Program-made: the position numbers and the translations under genes
Notes under the pieces: model-generated
Seen by the model: only the letters and a program-made list of their open reading frames with translations
Database searches by the model: none
What the model was told of the DNA's origin: nothing
Source: H2-BAC3 sp045863035
GTDB taxonomy: Bacteria; Bacteroidota; Ignavibacteria; Ignavibacteriales; Ignavibacteriaceae
Assembly: GCA_045863035.1 (NCBI GenBank)
Contig: BTUV01000001.1
Span: forward strand, 1 to 64,000
Direction: 5' to 3'
Length of the DNA: 64,000 nt
Shown: positions 1-7,319 of the stretch, piece by piece
Layout: every line of letters begins with the position of its first letter
Position numbering within the stretch: position 1 is the first letter of the stretch

Positions 1-414
1 GCATTCCGTGAAGTTGCAAAGGTATATGGATTTTCTGACAGGGAAATCTCAAAATTCAGTAAATTTATACCCTGGACTTCAGCAGCTAATTTACCAGAGA
101 TTCATAACATGTATCCGGAATCAAGAAATCTCCCTTTCGATAAAGATCCGTGGAAATCAATAGTTCAGCTTGCCTCGCAGCTTGGCGGTTACCCGAGGCA
201 TTTAAGCATACATCCCGGCGGTATTGTTATTGCGCCTGACAGAATCACCAATCATGTTGCTCTTGATTACGCGCAGAATAAAGGACTGGGGCTTGTTGTT
301 ACGCAGACTGATATGTACAGCATAGAAGACCTCGGTCTGGTAAAAATTGACCTGCTCAGCCAGCGTGCACTTGGAGTTCTTAAAACAACACTCACCATGC
401 TAAATGATGATTAA
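1..414 (+). CDS. DnaE-like DNA polymerase III alpha subunit, C-terminal end of a short form (5' end outside window)
   Basis: The frame is open from base 1, so this is the last 137 residues of a longer protein. The stretch HLSIHPGGIVIAP followed by GLVKIDLLSQRALGVL matches the palm region of bacterial C-family polymerases; the Asp of KIDLL (about visible residue 117) sits where the third catalytic aspartate of DnaE lies. In ordinary DnaE about 500-600 residues follow (fingers, clamp-binding and OB domains). Here the frame stops some 20 residues later and dinB starts 6 bases downstream. So this is a DnaE homologue lacking everything after the palm, or a truncated gene. No remains of the missing part are seen in any frame. 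Pairing with dinB suggests a damage-tolerance role (inference). Confidence 0.75.
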   Translation, partial: AFREVAKVYGFSDREISKFSKFIPWTSAANLPEIHNMYPESRNLPFDKDPWKSIVQLASQLGGYPRHLSIHPGGIVIAPDRITNHVALDYAQNKGLGLVVTQTDMYSIEDLGLVKIDLLSQRALGVLKTTLTMLNDD

Positions 415-420
415 CACACC

Positions 421-1593
421 ATGATATTTCATCTTGACCTTGATGCGTTTTTTGTTTCTGTTGAAAGGATACTTGACCCTTCTCTTAATGACAAGCCGGT
501 GATCGTGGGCGGAGACCCTCACGGTCGGGGAGTGGTAGCCGCCTGTTCTTATGAAGCACGGAAATTCGGACTCCACTCTGCCATGCCCATCCGGCAGGCA
601 TACCGGTTATGCCCTCAGGGGATATATATTCACGGGCATCACGAAGAATACAGCAGGTATTCCAGTCTGGTTAAGGAGATTCTGCAGAGATATGCACCCA
701 TACTTGAGCAGGCATCTGTGGATGAGTTTTATATGGATTTCAGCGGCTGCGGTAAGATATATGGTTCATTATTTAAACTGGCAACTGAGCTTCAGGCAGT
801 CATAAAAAAGGAAACCGGTCTGCCTTGTTCGATTGGAATAGGAGCAAATAAAACCATTGCAAAAATCGCCTCTGATTTTAATAAACCTGCCGGAATTACT
901 TTTGTGATAAAAGGAAGAGAAAAAGAATTTCTTCACCCGCTTCCTGTTGAGGTGATACCGGGTGTCGGCAAAAAATTCCTGGCACAGCTTAATGCAAGAG
1001 CGATATATAAGATTGGCGATGTGCTTAAACTTCCGCTTGATTTTATTACCTCTTCATTCGGTAAAGCGGGGATGGATTTATGGGAAAAAGCACAGGGTAG
1101 GGGGAATACCATACTCACCGTTGAGCGTGAGCAGAAAAGTATTTCAAAAGAAGTTACCTTATCAAATGAATCATCTGATAAAAAAGAACTGATAAAAGTG
1201 CTGTTTATGCTGACCGGAAGAGTCTGCCAGACGCTGCGTGATCAGTATTCACTGGCATCAACCATTTCAGTAAAGATCAGATATTCAGATTTTGAGACAG
1301 TACTCCGCTCTCACACCATAAAATCAACTGATGATGATCAGACGGTATTTGAGACAGCAAAAGAGTTGTTTGAAAATGCCTATCAGAGAAGAGTTGCGCT
1401 GCGGCTGATAGGAATAAAACTTTCTAACTTTACTTCCTCAGGCCGTCAGGAGCAGATATTTGAGGAGGTACAGGAAAAGCGGGATAAACTTATAGAAGCC
1501 GTTAATGTCCTGCGGGAAAAATACGGCTATTCTGCGCTGAAACTGGGAATAACAACAGAGTCTGAGATAACCAAGAGATTTAATAAAGATTGA
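421..1593 (+). CDS. dinB: DNA polymerase IV (Y-family translesion polymerase)
   Basis: A 390-residue Y-family polymerase that copies past DNA lesions with low fidelity. Visible landmarks are the first metal ligand in HLDLDAFF (D6), the second carboxylate pair in SVDE (D101, E102), the finger motif YEARKFGLHSAMP near 44-56, and SIGIGANKTIAKIASD near 137-152. The little-finger domain follows the SKEVTLSN linker. QEQIF at 343-347 fits the beta-clamp binding pentapeptide QxxhF, placed before the C-terminal helix as in Bacteroidota DinB proteins. The ATG is 6 bases after the stop of the DnaE-like gene without a clear Shine-Dalgarno site, so translational coupling is likely. No SOS box could be recognised because the operon promoter lies outside the window. 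Confidence 0.95.
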   Translation: MIFHLDLDAFFVSVERILDPSLNDKPVIVGGDPHGRGVVAACSYEARKFGLHSAMPIRQAYRLCPQGIYIHGHHEEYSRYSSLVKEILQRYAPILEQASVDEFYMDFSGCGKIYGSLFKLATELQAVIKKETGLPCSIGIGANKTIAKIASDFNKPAGITFVIKGREKEFLHPLPVEVIPGVGKKFLAQLNARAIYKIGDVLKLPLDFITSSFGKAGMDLWEKAQGRGNTILTVEREQKSISKEVTLSNESSDKKELIKVLFMLTGRVCQTLRDQYSLASTISVKIRYSDFETVLRSHTIKSTDDDQTVFETAKELFENAYQRRVALRLIGIKLSNFTSSGRQEQIFEEVQEKRDKLIEAVNVLREKYGYSALKLGITTESEITKRFNKD

Positions 1594-1918
1594 TTGATTT
1601 ATCACATGAATTTTTTTTGACAGTCAAATTGTCAATTGGTTATAAGAAATGAGTAGGCAGATTTTAAGACTCCATGATACAGCGGGGATAGAAAGATTAA
1701 TGAAGAAAAATATTTTACACCGGATTATAATCCTGTGCAATGTAGAGTAATCATAGTTTACCTAAAATAATTTCGCAAAACTATAATTTAGCTCTCCTCC
1801 TTCTTAGTATTTGTACTTTTTAGCCAAAAAAATTGTTTTAGTATTTGCAGAAAAAACTTGACAAATGTTAAATTTTGTCATATTTTTAACCCATCAAAAA
1901 CAACAAAATGGAGCTACC
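1594..1918. other. Intergenic region between dinB and the first T9SS cargo gene
   Basis: About 325 bases of A+T-rich DNA. Just after dinB lies an inverted repeat, TTGACA at 1617-1622 and TGTCAA at 1630-1635 with a 7-base spacer, preceded by a run of eight T; it could be an operator or a weak terminator. A 33-codon open frame (1649-1750) resembles nothing I recognise and is not called. A promoter-like sequence lies at 1858-1886. No RNA gene was recognised. Confidence 0.5.
1858..1886 (+). promoter_or_regulatory. Putative sigma-70-type promoter for the T9SS cargo gene
   Basis: TTGACA at 1858-1863 is a perfect -35 hexamer and is followed after 17 bases by TATTTT at 1881-1886. Transcription would start near 1893, giving a leader of about 26 bases before the ATG at 1919. 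An upstream in-frame ATG at 1865 would lie inside this promoter, which argues against it as the start. Inference from sequence only. Confidence 0.45.
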
Positions 1919-4768
1919 ATGGGTACCCTCGTTCCTCGTTCCTCGTTCCTCGTTCCTCGTTCCTCGTTCCTCGTCTTTATTGTCCTAATTTTATTTTGTG
2001 GGCTCACTGAATTGCCCGCTCAGGGTAAGTTTCCTTATGGGGTGGTTACAGCAAATCATCCTGACTCAAATGACTTCCTCATGAATAATAATATTACTCA
2101 AATTAAAGATCTTGGGGTAAATTTCATTGTCCACAGGATAAATCCAACAAATTTGCCCATAATTCGTGATTCTGGATTAAAGGTTATTGCAAATAACTGG
2201 CATTATAAAGATGATTTTATCTTTAACTTTTCAACTGCCTTGCGCACTATTTATAAACCCAGACCACAGAATTTTAGCTCATATACAGAAGAATTACGGT
2301 TTTCAAAGGGAATTCAGGTCAATATTGAGGGGGCTTCTTACTGGAAAATTGAAACCAGCGAATCACCCGGACACGCAGTGCATAGTGGTCCAAATGTTGC
2401 ACAATATGACCGTTTCATTAATAGATTTAATAATGATAGACATATTCCATATCGCTTAACATGGAAAATGAAGATTGCTGGTGATACCACTTCTACCACA
2501 ACAAAAGTTTGCTCATTAGCAGTAGTACATATTGCCGGAACAGATACATTTAAAATCGCTGATACGTTACTTTATGCAAAGGATTTCAGCAATCAGTTTA
2601 CGAAGATTGAGCTAATATATATGCTTGATGAGTTAGCACAAATATACCCTCTTGTGAAATCTAATCCTGAGGGACCAGAGTATCACCCCACCCCAGAGGA
2701 TGTGAATTATATTGACGCGGTTACCTTTAAGGATGGCATTAATTATCAGCTTTATTTTTTCGGGAATCGTGATCTTTTCATTGAAAGCATTGAATGTTTT
2801 GACGATGAAATTTGGAAAGAGTATATGGTCAGCTATCCTCAAAAGTTTATCGTGGATTTATTAAACCAAACAGACAGTCTTGAACCTGACGCATCAATAA
2901 TAAGCTGGCTCGCTTATGATGAACCACATTCAATTGATTTATATAACCCCCTTAAGGTATTATATGATAGTTTAGAATTTCATAATATAAACCCACCAAT
3001 TAACTCACTGTATCCTGAATGGGACGGGATAAGAAATGGAAACCCAACCATAAAGCAGTTTATTGATTCCGTCCAACCGCCTAATTTTATGTTTTACTAT
3101 CTGCCATTCTGGTCAAATACTGTTCCACAAGCTTATGATCCAAATGGCATCACGACCCTCTGGCATCTTAACAATAGATTAAAAGAAGCACATAGCAATT
3201 TCCCTGGATATTGGCATATTGTCCAATCTATGTCTTATATCAATGCGGCGAGGACAGCTTATTATTGGAGAAAGCCTGCCTATGAAGAGTTAACTGCTCA
3301 AATGCACCTGGCACTGGCAAACGGCACAAAGGGATTATTGTTGAGCAATTATTATACTTATCCCCGTCTGGACTATTATCATCCGACTAATCCAGATCTA
3401 CATTCCCCATTGCCAGTCTCAGAAGGGCTTGTTTACGATTTGACATCAGCAGGAGAAAACTGGGTAACAACACCGCTCTATAATAATTTGAAGAATTATT
3501 TTAAACCAAGAATCCAGGGTATTTATGGAGATTATTTACAGAAACTTGTTTATACCGGGCAATTTATAAGTAAGGCAAAAAGGGATGATACACAACCTGA
3601 ATATTTTGCTGACTCTTCTTCAGAGGGTGGAAAACGGCTTGCGATGATTGCCTATAATAATGCACCCGAAGCCCATCACTATCATCATCTGGGATTCTTC
3701 AACGATACAGAAGATGCAATAAACCATAGGTACTTTTTATTAGTAAATGCATTCCCCAAGGTTAGCAATGCATCCGATGATGTAATTCATTTGAGTTTTA
3801 CGCCTCCTGATACAACATTATTTAAGAATTTTAGATTCCGGAATATTGAAGCGGGTACTGACACAAATTTTTCAGGCAGGTTCACAGGAAGTATTGCCAT
3901 TCACGGTGGCGATGGCAAATTATTTCAAGTTGCACCCACAATCAGGTTTGGAGGAAAACTTACGAGCAATGACGAGGTTAAGGAGACAGAATATCTTAAA
4001 GAAAACCTGAGAGTTTTGGCTTCTGATACCCTTACCGTAACGGGGAACTATTATCTTCAAGCCAATTTACAAATTGATTCAGGTGCGGGGTTAGATCAAA
4101 CCGGCTATACATATCTTGACAGCACTGGTTCTTTTAATGTTTCAAAATGGAGCAATTCATTGTTAAAAAGCCGTACTGGAGTATATCCCAGACTGCTCTG
4201 GGCTGACTATCCTGGCACTGATTCAGTTCTATCTTTCAAAATATATAGAAAAAAACAAGATACTGTTTTTTCATTATTAGCAACAGTAAGCAGTACAGCC
4301 CGGTCATTCATTGACAGCGGCACCTCAATAATAGTAGGGGTCCCGATTATGAACGAAACCTTTTCTGATTATTATGTTACTGTTACAGTGTTATTGCCCG
4401 GAGGCAGATACCAGACTGCCAGTTATAATTCAAATACAATTGAGTACAACAGAGTACGGGGGACTGCGCTTCAAAAGGATGGTCACGAAGAAGAAAATCC
4501 AAAATCATATTCATTAAAGCAGAATTACCCTAATCCGTTTAACCCTGAGACGGTCATATCCTTTTCTATAAAACAGCGTGGATTAACAACTTTACGTATA
4601 TTTGATATAAGTGGAAAGATGATTGTAGAATTGGTTAACACTGTATTGGAACCAGGCGAGTTTTCGCATACATTTAGACCAGAGAGTCACCTCGCAAGCG
4701 GAGTTTATTTTATAGAATTAGTTTCTGGTGTCTATCGTGCAGTCCAAAAAACAATGTATCTAAAGTAA
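1919..4768 (+). CDS. Secreted TIM-barrel-like glycosidase-type protein with T9SS type A sorting domain
   Basis: A 949-residue exported protein of unknown substrate. I chose ATG 1919: GGAG at 1910-1913 gives a good Shine-Dalgarno spacing, and translation yields a signal peptide ending near LPAQ. An in-frame ATG at 1865 is possible but overlaps a promoter-like sequence. The N-terminal half alternates barrel-like segments (IKDLGVNFIVHRI, RDSGLKVIANNWHY), and WLAYDEP resembles the acid/base motif of glycoside hydrolase barrels; no exact family can be named. The last 80 residues form a type A sorting domain starting NYPNPFNPETVISF and ending YLK, which targets the T9SS outer-membrane translocon. 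The heptamer array in the signal peptide makes this a candidate phase-variable surface or secreted protein. The gene reads more A+T-rich than its neighbours. Confidence 0.8.
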   Translation: MGTLVPRSSFLVPRSSFLVFIVLILFCGLTELPAQGKFPYGVVTANHPDSNDFLMNNNITQIKDLGVNFIVHRINPTNLPIIRDSGLKVIANNWHYKDDFIFNFSTALRTIYKPRPQNFSSYTEELRFSKGIQVNIEGASYWKIETSESPGHAVHSGPNVAQYDRFINRFNNDRHIPYRLTWKMKIAGDTTSTTTKVCSLAVVHIAGTDTFKIADTLLYAKDFSNQFTKIELIYMLDELAQIYPLVKSNPEGPEYHPTPEDVNYIDAVTFKDGINYQLYFFGNRDLFIESIECFDDEIWKEYMVSYPQKFIVDLLNQTDSLEPDASIISWLAYDEPHSIDLYNPLKVLYDSLEFHNINPPINSLYPEWDGIRNGNPTIKQFIDSVQPPNFMFYYLPFWSNTVPQAYDPNGITTLWHLNNRLKEAHSNFPGYWHIVQSMSYINAARTAYYWRKPAYEELTAQMHLALANGTKGLLLSNYYTYPRLDYYHPTNPDLHSPLPVSEGLVYDLTSAGENWVTTPLYNNLKNYFKPRIQGIYGDYLQKLVYTGQFISKAKRDDTQPEYFADSSSEGGKRLAMIAYNNAPEAHHYHHLGFFNDTEDAINHRYFLLVNAFPKVSNASDDVIHLSFTPPDTTLFKNFRFRNIEAGTDTNFSGRFTGSIAIHGGDGKLFQVAPTIRFGGKLTSNDEVKETEYLKENLRVLASDTLTVTGNYYLQANLQIDSGAGLDQTGYTYLDSTGSFNVSKWSNSLLKSRTGVYPRLLWADYPGTDSVLSFKIYRKKQDTVFSLLATVSSTARSFIDSGTSIIVGVPIMNETFSDYYVTVTVLLPGGRYQTASYNSNTIEYNRVRGTALQKDGHEEENPKSYSLKQNYPNPFNPETVISFSIKQRGLTTLRIFDISGKMIVELVNTVLEPGEFSHTFRPESHLASGVYFIELVSGVYRAVQKTMYLK
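1928..1974 (+). repeat. Heptanucleotide tandem repeat CTCGTTC, six copies plus five bases
   Basis: Six perfect copies of CTCGTTC run from 1928 to 1969, followed by CTCGT. The array lies within the signal-peptide codons of the next gene and encodes LVPRSSF twice. Seven is not a multiple of three, so gain or loss of one unit shifts the frame downstream, as at contingency loci. No frame of the array contains a stop. Confidence 0.95.
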
Positions 4769-4781
4769 AGGGATAATTGTC

Positions 4782-6500
4782 ATGAAATATATACTATTTT
4801 TTTGGTTAACTTTAAGTTTATCTGTTTTCTCAGAAATCCGTTATGTGAGTAAAACCGGAACAAGCACGCCCCCTTATACAAGCTGGCAGACTGCAAGTGA
4901 CAGCATTCAAAAATGTATAGATGTTGCACAACCAGGAGATACAATCTATGTTGCAAAGGGAGAGTACAATGAAGCTCTTGTAAGTTACAAAAAAATACAT
5001 TTAATAGGTGCAGGTGCAGATAGTACTTTCATTAAAAAGGATGTTTTTGGTGGTAATGTTGTTGAATTTCGTGCCGGTGGTCTGATTGATGGCTTTTATA
5101 TACATAATACAACCTCTGCTCAATATAGTGGAATCGGGATACTCTCGGAGGTAAGTGATACTACTTTCATACGGAATTGTTTTCTTGTGGCCAATGCAGC
5201 AAATATCATTCTTTTTAGAGGTGTGGTATTTGCTGAAAACAATTTTGGAAAAGGAGGAAGTTTATTTACAGGTCAATCTGTATCAGGATCAGGTACCGAA
5301 CTTCACTTATACAATAATATCAGTTACGCTAAATATGATGCTGCCCCCTGGGGTATAAAATGTTTTATTATTGGAAATACATTTTACTCTGAAGAGGCGG
5401 TGATGTTATTAGAAACTGGGGGACCACATTTAATTGCAAATAATATACTTATAACTACAGTAAATAAATATGGAAACAACTATAGTATTGTTGGTCATGA
5501 AATATTTTCCCGTAATAATTTGATGAGTGCAATTTATTTCAGAGGTGCGGCTATCTGGTGTGCGTATGATAACGATCACCGTAATAATATAGTTCTGAAT
5601 GCAAAGTATGGCATAAGACCAAGCCCGAATGCCCCCTCAGTGTTACGGTACAATGCATTCTGGAAGGTCGGGCAGATTTATGAAAATGCTTTTGATCACG
5701 ACTCAACCAACAAATTTCTATTTCCTATGTTTGTTGATGAGGAAGGGGGGGATTTCCGGTTGCAGAAGTATTCTCCCTTGATTGATGCAGGTGACCCGGA
5801 GATTCGTGATGTTGACGGAACAAGAAGTGATATCGGCCCTCTTGGTGGTCCCTACGGCAGGAGTTATGAGTATCTTGATCTTGCCCCGAGAGCACCGGTT
5901 GTGTCTGAGCCCGTTATGACATCAGACAGTGTAACACTTCGCTGGCAAAAAAACTATGAAACCGATTTGACTGGTTACCGTGTTTATCAGGATACCGTAG
6001 AACAGTTCGTGCCGTTTCCTGATAAACTTATATATGCAGGTCAGGATACCAGCTTTACAATTCCTGTTCCTGACTCTGGCAGGAATTACTACTATTTTGT
6101 TACAGCGATTGATAGTATTGTTAATGAGTCAATACCGAGTCAGCCGATTCCGCTTCTGCTGACTTCAACTAAGGAAAGCGGAAATGAGGTACTCACTCCT
6201 GAAAAAACTCAGCTTGTTGGCAACTACCCAAACCCCTTTAACCCAAGCACAACTATTCGCTATACAATTAATGAGCGGAGTTATGTTAAGTTATATATCT
6301 ATACTCTTCGCGGCGAGCTTCTGGAAGTAAGGGTTAATGAGGAGCAGACAGCAGGAGAGTACAACTATCTGTTTTCACCTGAGATAACCGGCACTATAGA
6401 TGACCTTGCAAGCGGAGTATATTTTTATATGCTTGAAACCAAAGGCAGCGTAACCGGAAAAATCATCAGAGACACGGGTAAGATGCTGTTGATAAAATAA
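4782..6500 (+). CDS. Secreted parallel beta-helix protein with fibronectin III-like and T9SS type A sorting domains
   Basis: A 572-residue exported protein beginning with a short signal peptide (MKYILFFWLTLSLSVFS). Residues 20-90 (SIQKCIDVAQPGDTIYVAKG) match the start of right-handed beta-helix proteins of the DUF1565/pectate-lyase-like type, with repeated short coils (NNIL, RNNL, RNNIV) to about 300. A fibronectin III-like module follows (APVVSEPVMTSDSVTLRW, about 365-460), then a type A sorting domain starting NYPNPFNPSTTIRYT and ending MLLIK. It starts 13 bases after the preceding cargo gene, so the two are probably co-transcribed. The final base of the stop codon is the first base of a heptamer array. 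Substrate unknown. Confidence 0.85.
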   Translation: MKYILFFWLTLSLSVFSEIRYVSKTGTSTPPYTSWQTASDSIQKCIDVAQPGDTIYVAKGEYNEALVSYKKIHLIGAGADSTFIKKDVFGGNVVEFRAGGLIDGFYIHNTTSAQYSGIGILSEVSDTTFIRNCFLVANAANIILFRGVVFAENNFGKGGSLFTGQSVSGSGTELHLYNNISYAKYDAAPWGIKCFIIGNTFYSEEAVMLLETGGPHLIANNILITTVNKYGNNYSIVGHEIFSRNNLMSAIYFRGAAIWCAYDNDHRNNIVLNAKYGIRPSPNAPSVLRYNAFWKVGQIYENAFDHDSTNKFLFPMFVDEEGGDFRLQKYSPLIDAGDPEIRDVDGTRSDIGPLGGPYGRSYEYLDLAPRAPVVSEPVMTSDSVTLRWQKNYETDLTGYRVYQDTVEQFVPFPDKLIYAGQDTSFTIPVPDSGRNYYYFVTAIDSIVNESIPSQPIPLLLTSTKESGNEVLTPEKTQLVGNYPNPFNPSTTIRYTINERSYVKLYIYTLRGELLEVRVNEEQTAGEYNYLFSPEITGTIDDLASGVYFYMLETKGSVTGKIIRDTGKMLLIK

Positions 6501-6527
6501 TTGAAAGTTAAGAATTGAGAGTTGAAA
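6500..6527 (+). repeat. Left heptamer array, four units
   Basis: Consecutive units ATTGAAA, GTTAAGA, ATTGAGA and GTTGAAA. In a shifted phase the consensus is ARTTGAR. The array begins on the last base of the upstream stop codon. It is the reverse complement in sense of the array at 6913-6961. Confidence 0.8.
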
Positions 6528-6549
6528 ATTATTAAAGCAATTTCATAGA

Positions 6550-6906
6550 ATAAGTGAATCAATTATAAGTGAGAAATCGTTTAATTTTGCAGTAAGAATA
6601 ATAAAATTATCTCAGTACTTACAAAAACAAGGCGATCTTATTCTTGCTCGTCAATTGCTGCGATCTGGTACTTCCATTGGTGCAAATGTCCGGGAGGCGA
6701 AACATGCTGAGTCAAGAGCAGATTTTATTCATAAAATGAATATTGCATTGAAAGAATCAGAGGAAACCGGATATTGGCTTGATTTATTATTAGCTGGCGG
6801 GCTTTTAAAAACTGAGGAACATCAATCAATAAAGCAAGACGCAGATGAGTTGACTAAAATATTGCATTCCATTGTAAAAACATCAAAAAAGAAGAAATTT
6901 GAATAA
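6550..6906 (+). CDS. Four-helix-bundle protein, 23S rRNA intervening-sequence (IVP) family, with ATA in place of the start codon
   Basis: About 118 residues. Family hallmarks are EKSFNFAVRIIKL, LLRSGTSIGANVREA, SRADFIHKMNIALKE and ETGYWLDLL. The family is known from insertions in 23S rRNA genes and as free-standing genes; biochemical function is not established. Conserved sequence extends upstream of the only canonical start (TTG at 6655), which would remove the first helix. At 6550 the frame reads ATA followed by SESIISEKSF, exactly where an ATG would be expected. So the gene uses ATA, or lost its ATG by one substitution and is decaying. It is bounded by inverted heptamer arrays, and no rRNA gene is nearby. 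Confidence 0.65.
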   Translation: MSESIISEKSFNFAVRIIKLSQYLQKQGDLILARQLLRSGTSIGANVREAKHAESRADFIHKMNIALKESEETGYWLDLLLAGGLLKTEEHQSIKQDADELTKILHSIVKTSKKKKFE

Positions 6907-6912
6907 TAAATT

Positions 6913-6961
6913 CTCAACTTTCAATTTTCAAATCTCAATTCTCAACTCTCAACTCTCAACT
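6913..6961 (+). repeat. Right heptamer array, seven units
   Basis: Seven contiguous 7-base units: CTCAACT, TTCAATT, TTCAAAT, CTCAATT, then CTCAACT three times. The array starts 7 bases after the IVP stop and ends 7 bases before the stop of the convergent HIT gene. The reverse-complement consensus ARTTGAR equals that of the left array. Confidence 0.9.
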
Positions 6962-6968
6962 AATTCCC

Positions 6969-7316
6969 TCATCCCGGAGGCCAGTTCATTTTTCTGCCTC
7001 CGAGCAGGTGCAGGTGAAGGTGATATACTTCCTGTCCGCCGTTTTTGTCACAGTTTATTACTAATCTGAACCCGTCTTCCTTTATGCCTTCCTGCTCTGC
7101 TATGGTGTTAGCTGCAGTTATTAACTCGCCCAAAAGCTGTGAGTGGTCAGGCAGACGGATTTCGCGTATGGTGGGGATTTCTAATTTTGGAATTATAAGA
7201 ATGTGCACCGGTGCCTGTGGGTTAACGTCCCTGAACGCCAGTACCGAATCTGTTTCATAAACAATCCTGGCGGGTATTTCTTTTCTGATAATTTTTGAAA
7301 ATATTGTTTCAGCCAT
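6969..7316 (-). CDS. HIT family nucleotide-binding protein (Hint-like)
   Basis: A 115-residue histidine-triad protein. Members hydrolyse AMP or nucleoside phosphoramidates through a covalent His intermediate. The triad is HLHLH (H99, H101, H103) followed by LLGGR; upstream IIRKEIPARIVYETD and APVHILIIPK are typical of the Hint branch. Length is normal. ATG at 7316 follows the response regulator stop by 3 bases, so the two are probably co-transcribed. Its stop lies 7 bases from the right heptamer array, and it is convergent with the IVP gene. Cellular substrate cannot be told. Confidence 0.93.
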   Translation of the reverse strand: MAETIFSKIIRKEIPARIVYETDSVLAFRDVNPQAPVHILIIPKLEIPTIREIRLPDHSQLLGELITAANTIAEQEGIKEDGFRLVINCDKNGGQEVYHLHLHLLGGRKMNWPPG

Positions 7317-7319
7317 GTT

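Larger units (their letters stand above)
6500..6961 (+). mobile_element. Putative heptamer-bounded IVP cassette
   Basis: A 462-base segment formed by a left array of four ARTTGAR-type heptamers, the four-helix-bundle gene, and a right array of seven copies of the reverse complement. It fits exactly between the stop of the beta-helix gene (6500) and the stop of the convergent HIT gene (6969). The inverted arrangement resembles terminal repeats of a small non-autonomous element. No transposase or target duplication was found, so mobility is inference. Confidence 0.4.

Noticed and set aside
1..1593. ImuABC-type mutasome
   Set aside because: The Y-family gene has intact catalytic residues (unlike ImuB) and no ImuA or LexA site is visible; only the DnaE-like/DinB pairing is supported.
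1649..1750. 33-codon open frame after dinB
   Set aside because: No recognisable motif, no ribosome-binding site and A+T-rich chance length; not called as a gene.
1865..1918. Upstream ATG start for the first T9SS cargo gene
   Set aside because: It overlaps a TTGACA-17-TATTTT promoter, and translation from it places 18 extra residues before the signal peptide; ATG 1919 has a proper GGAG site.
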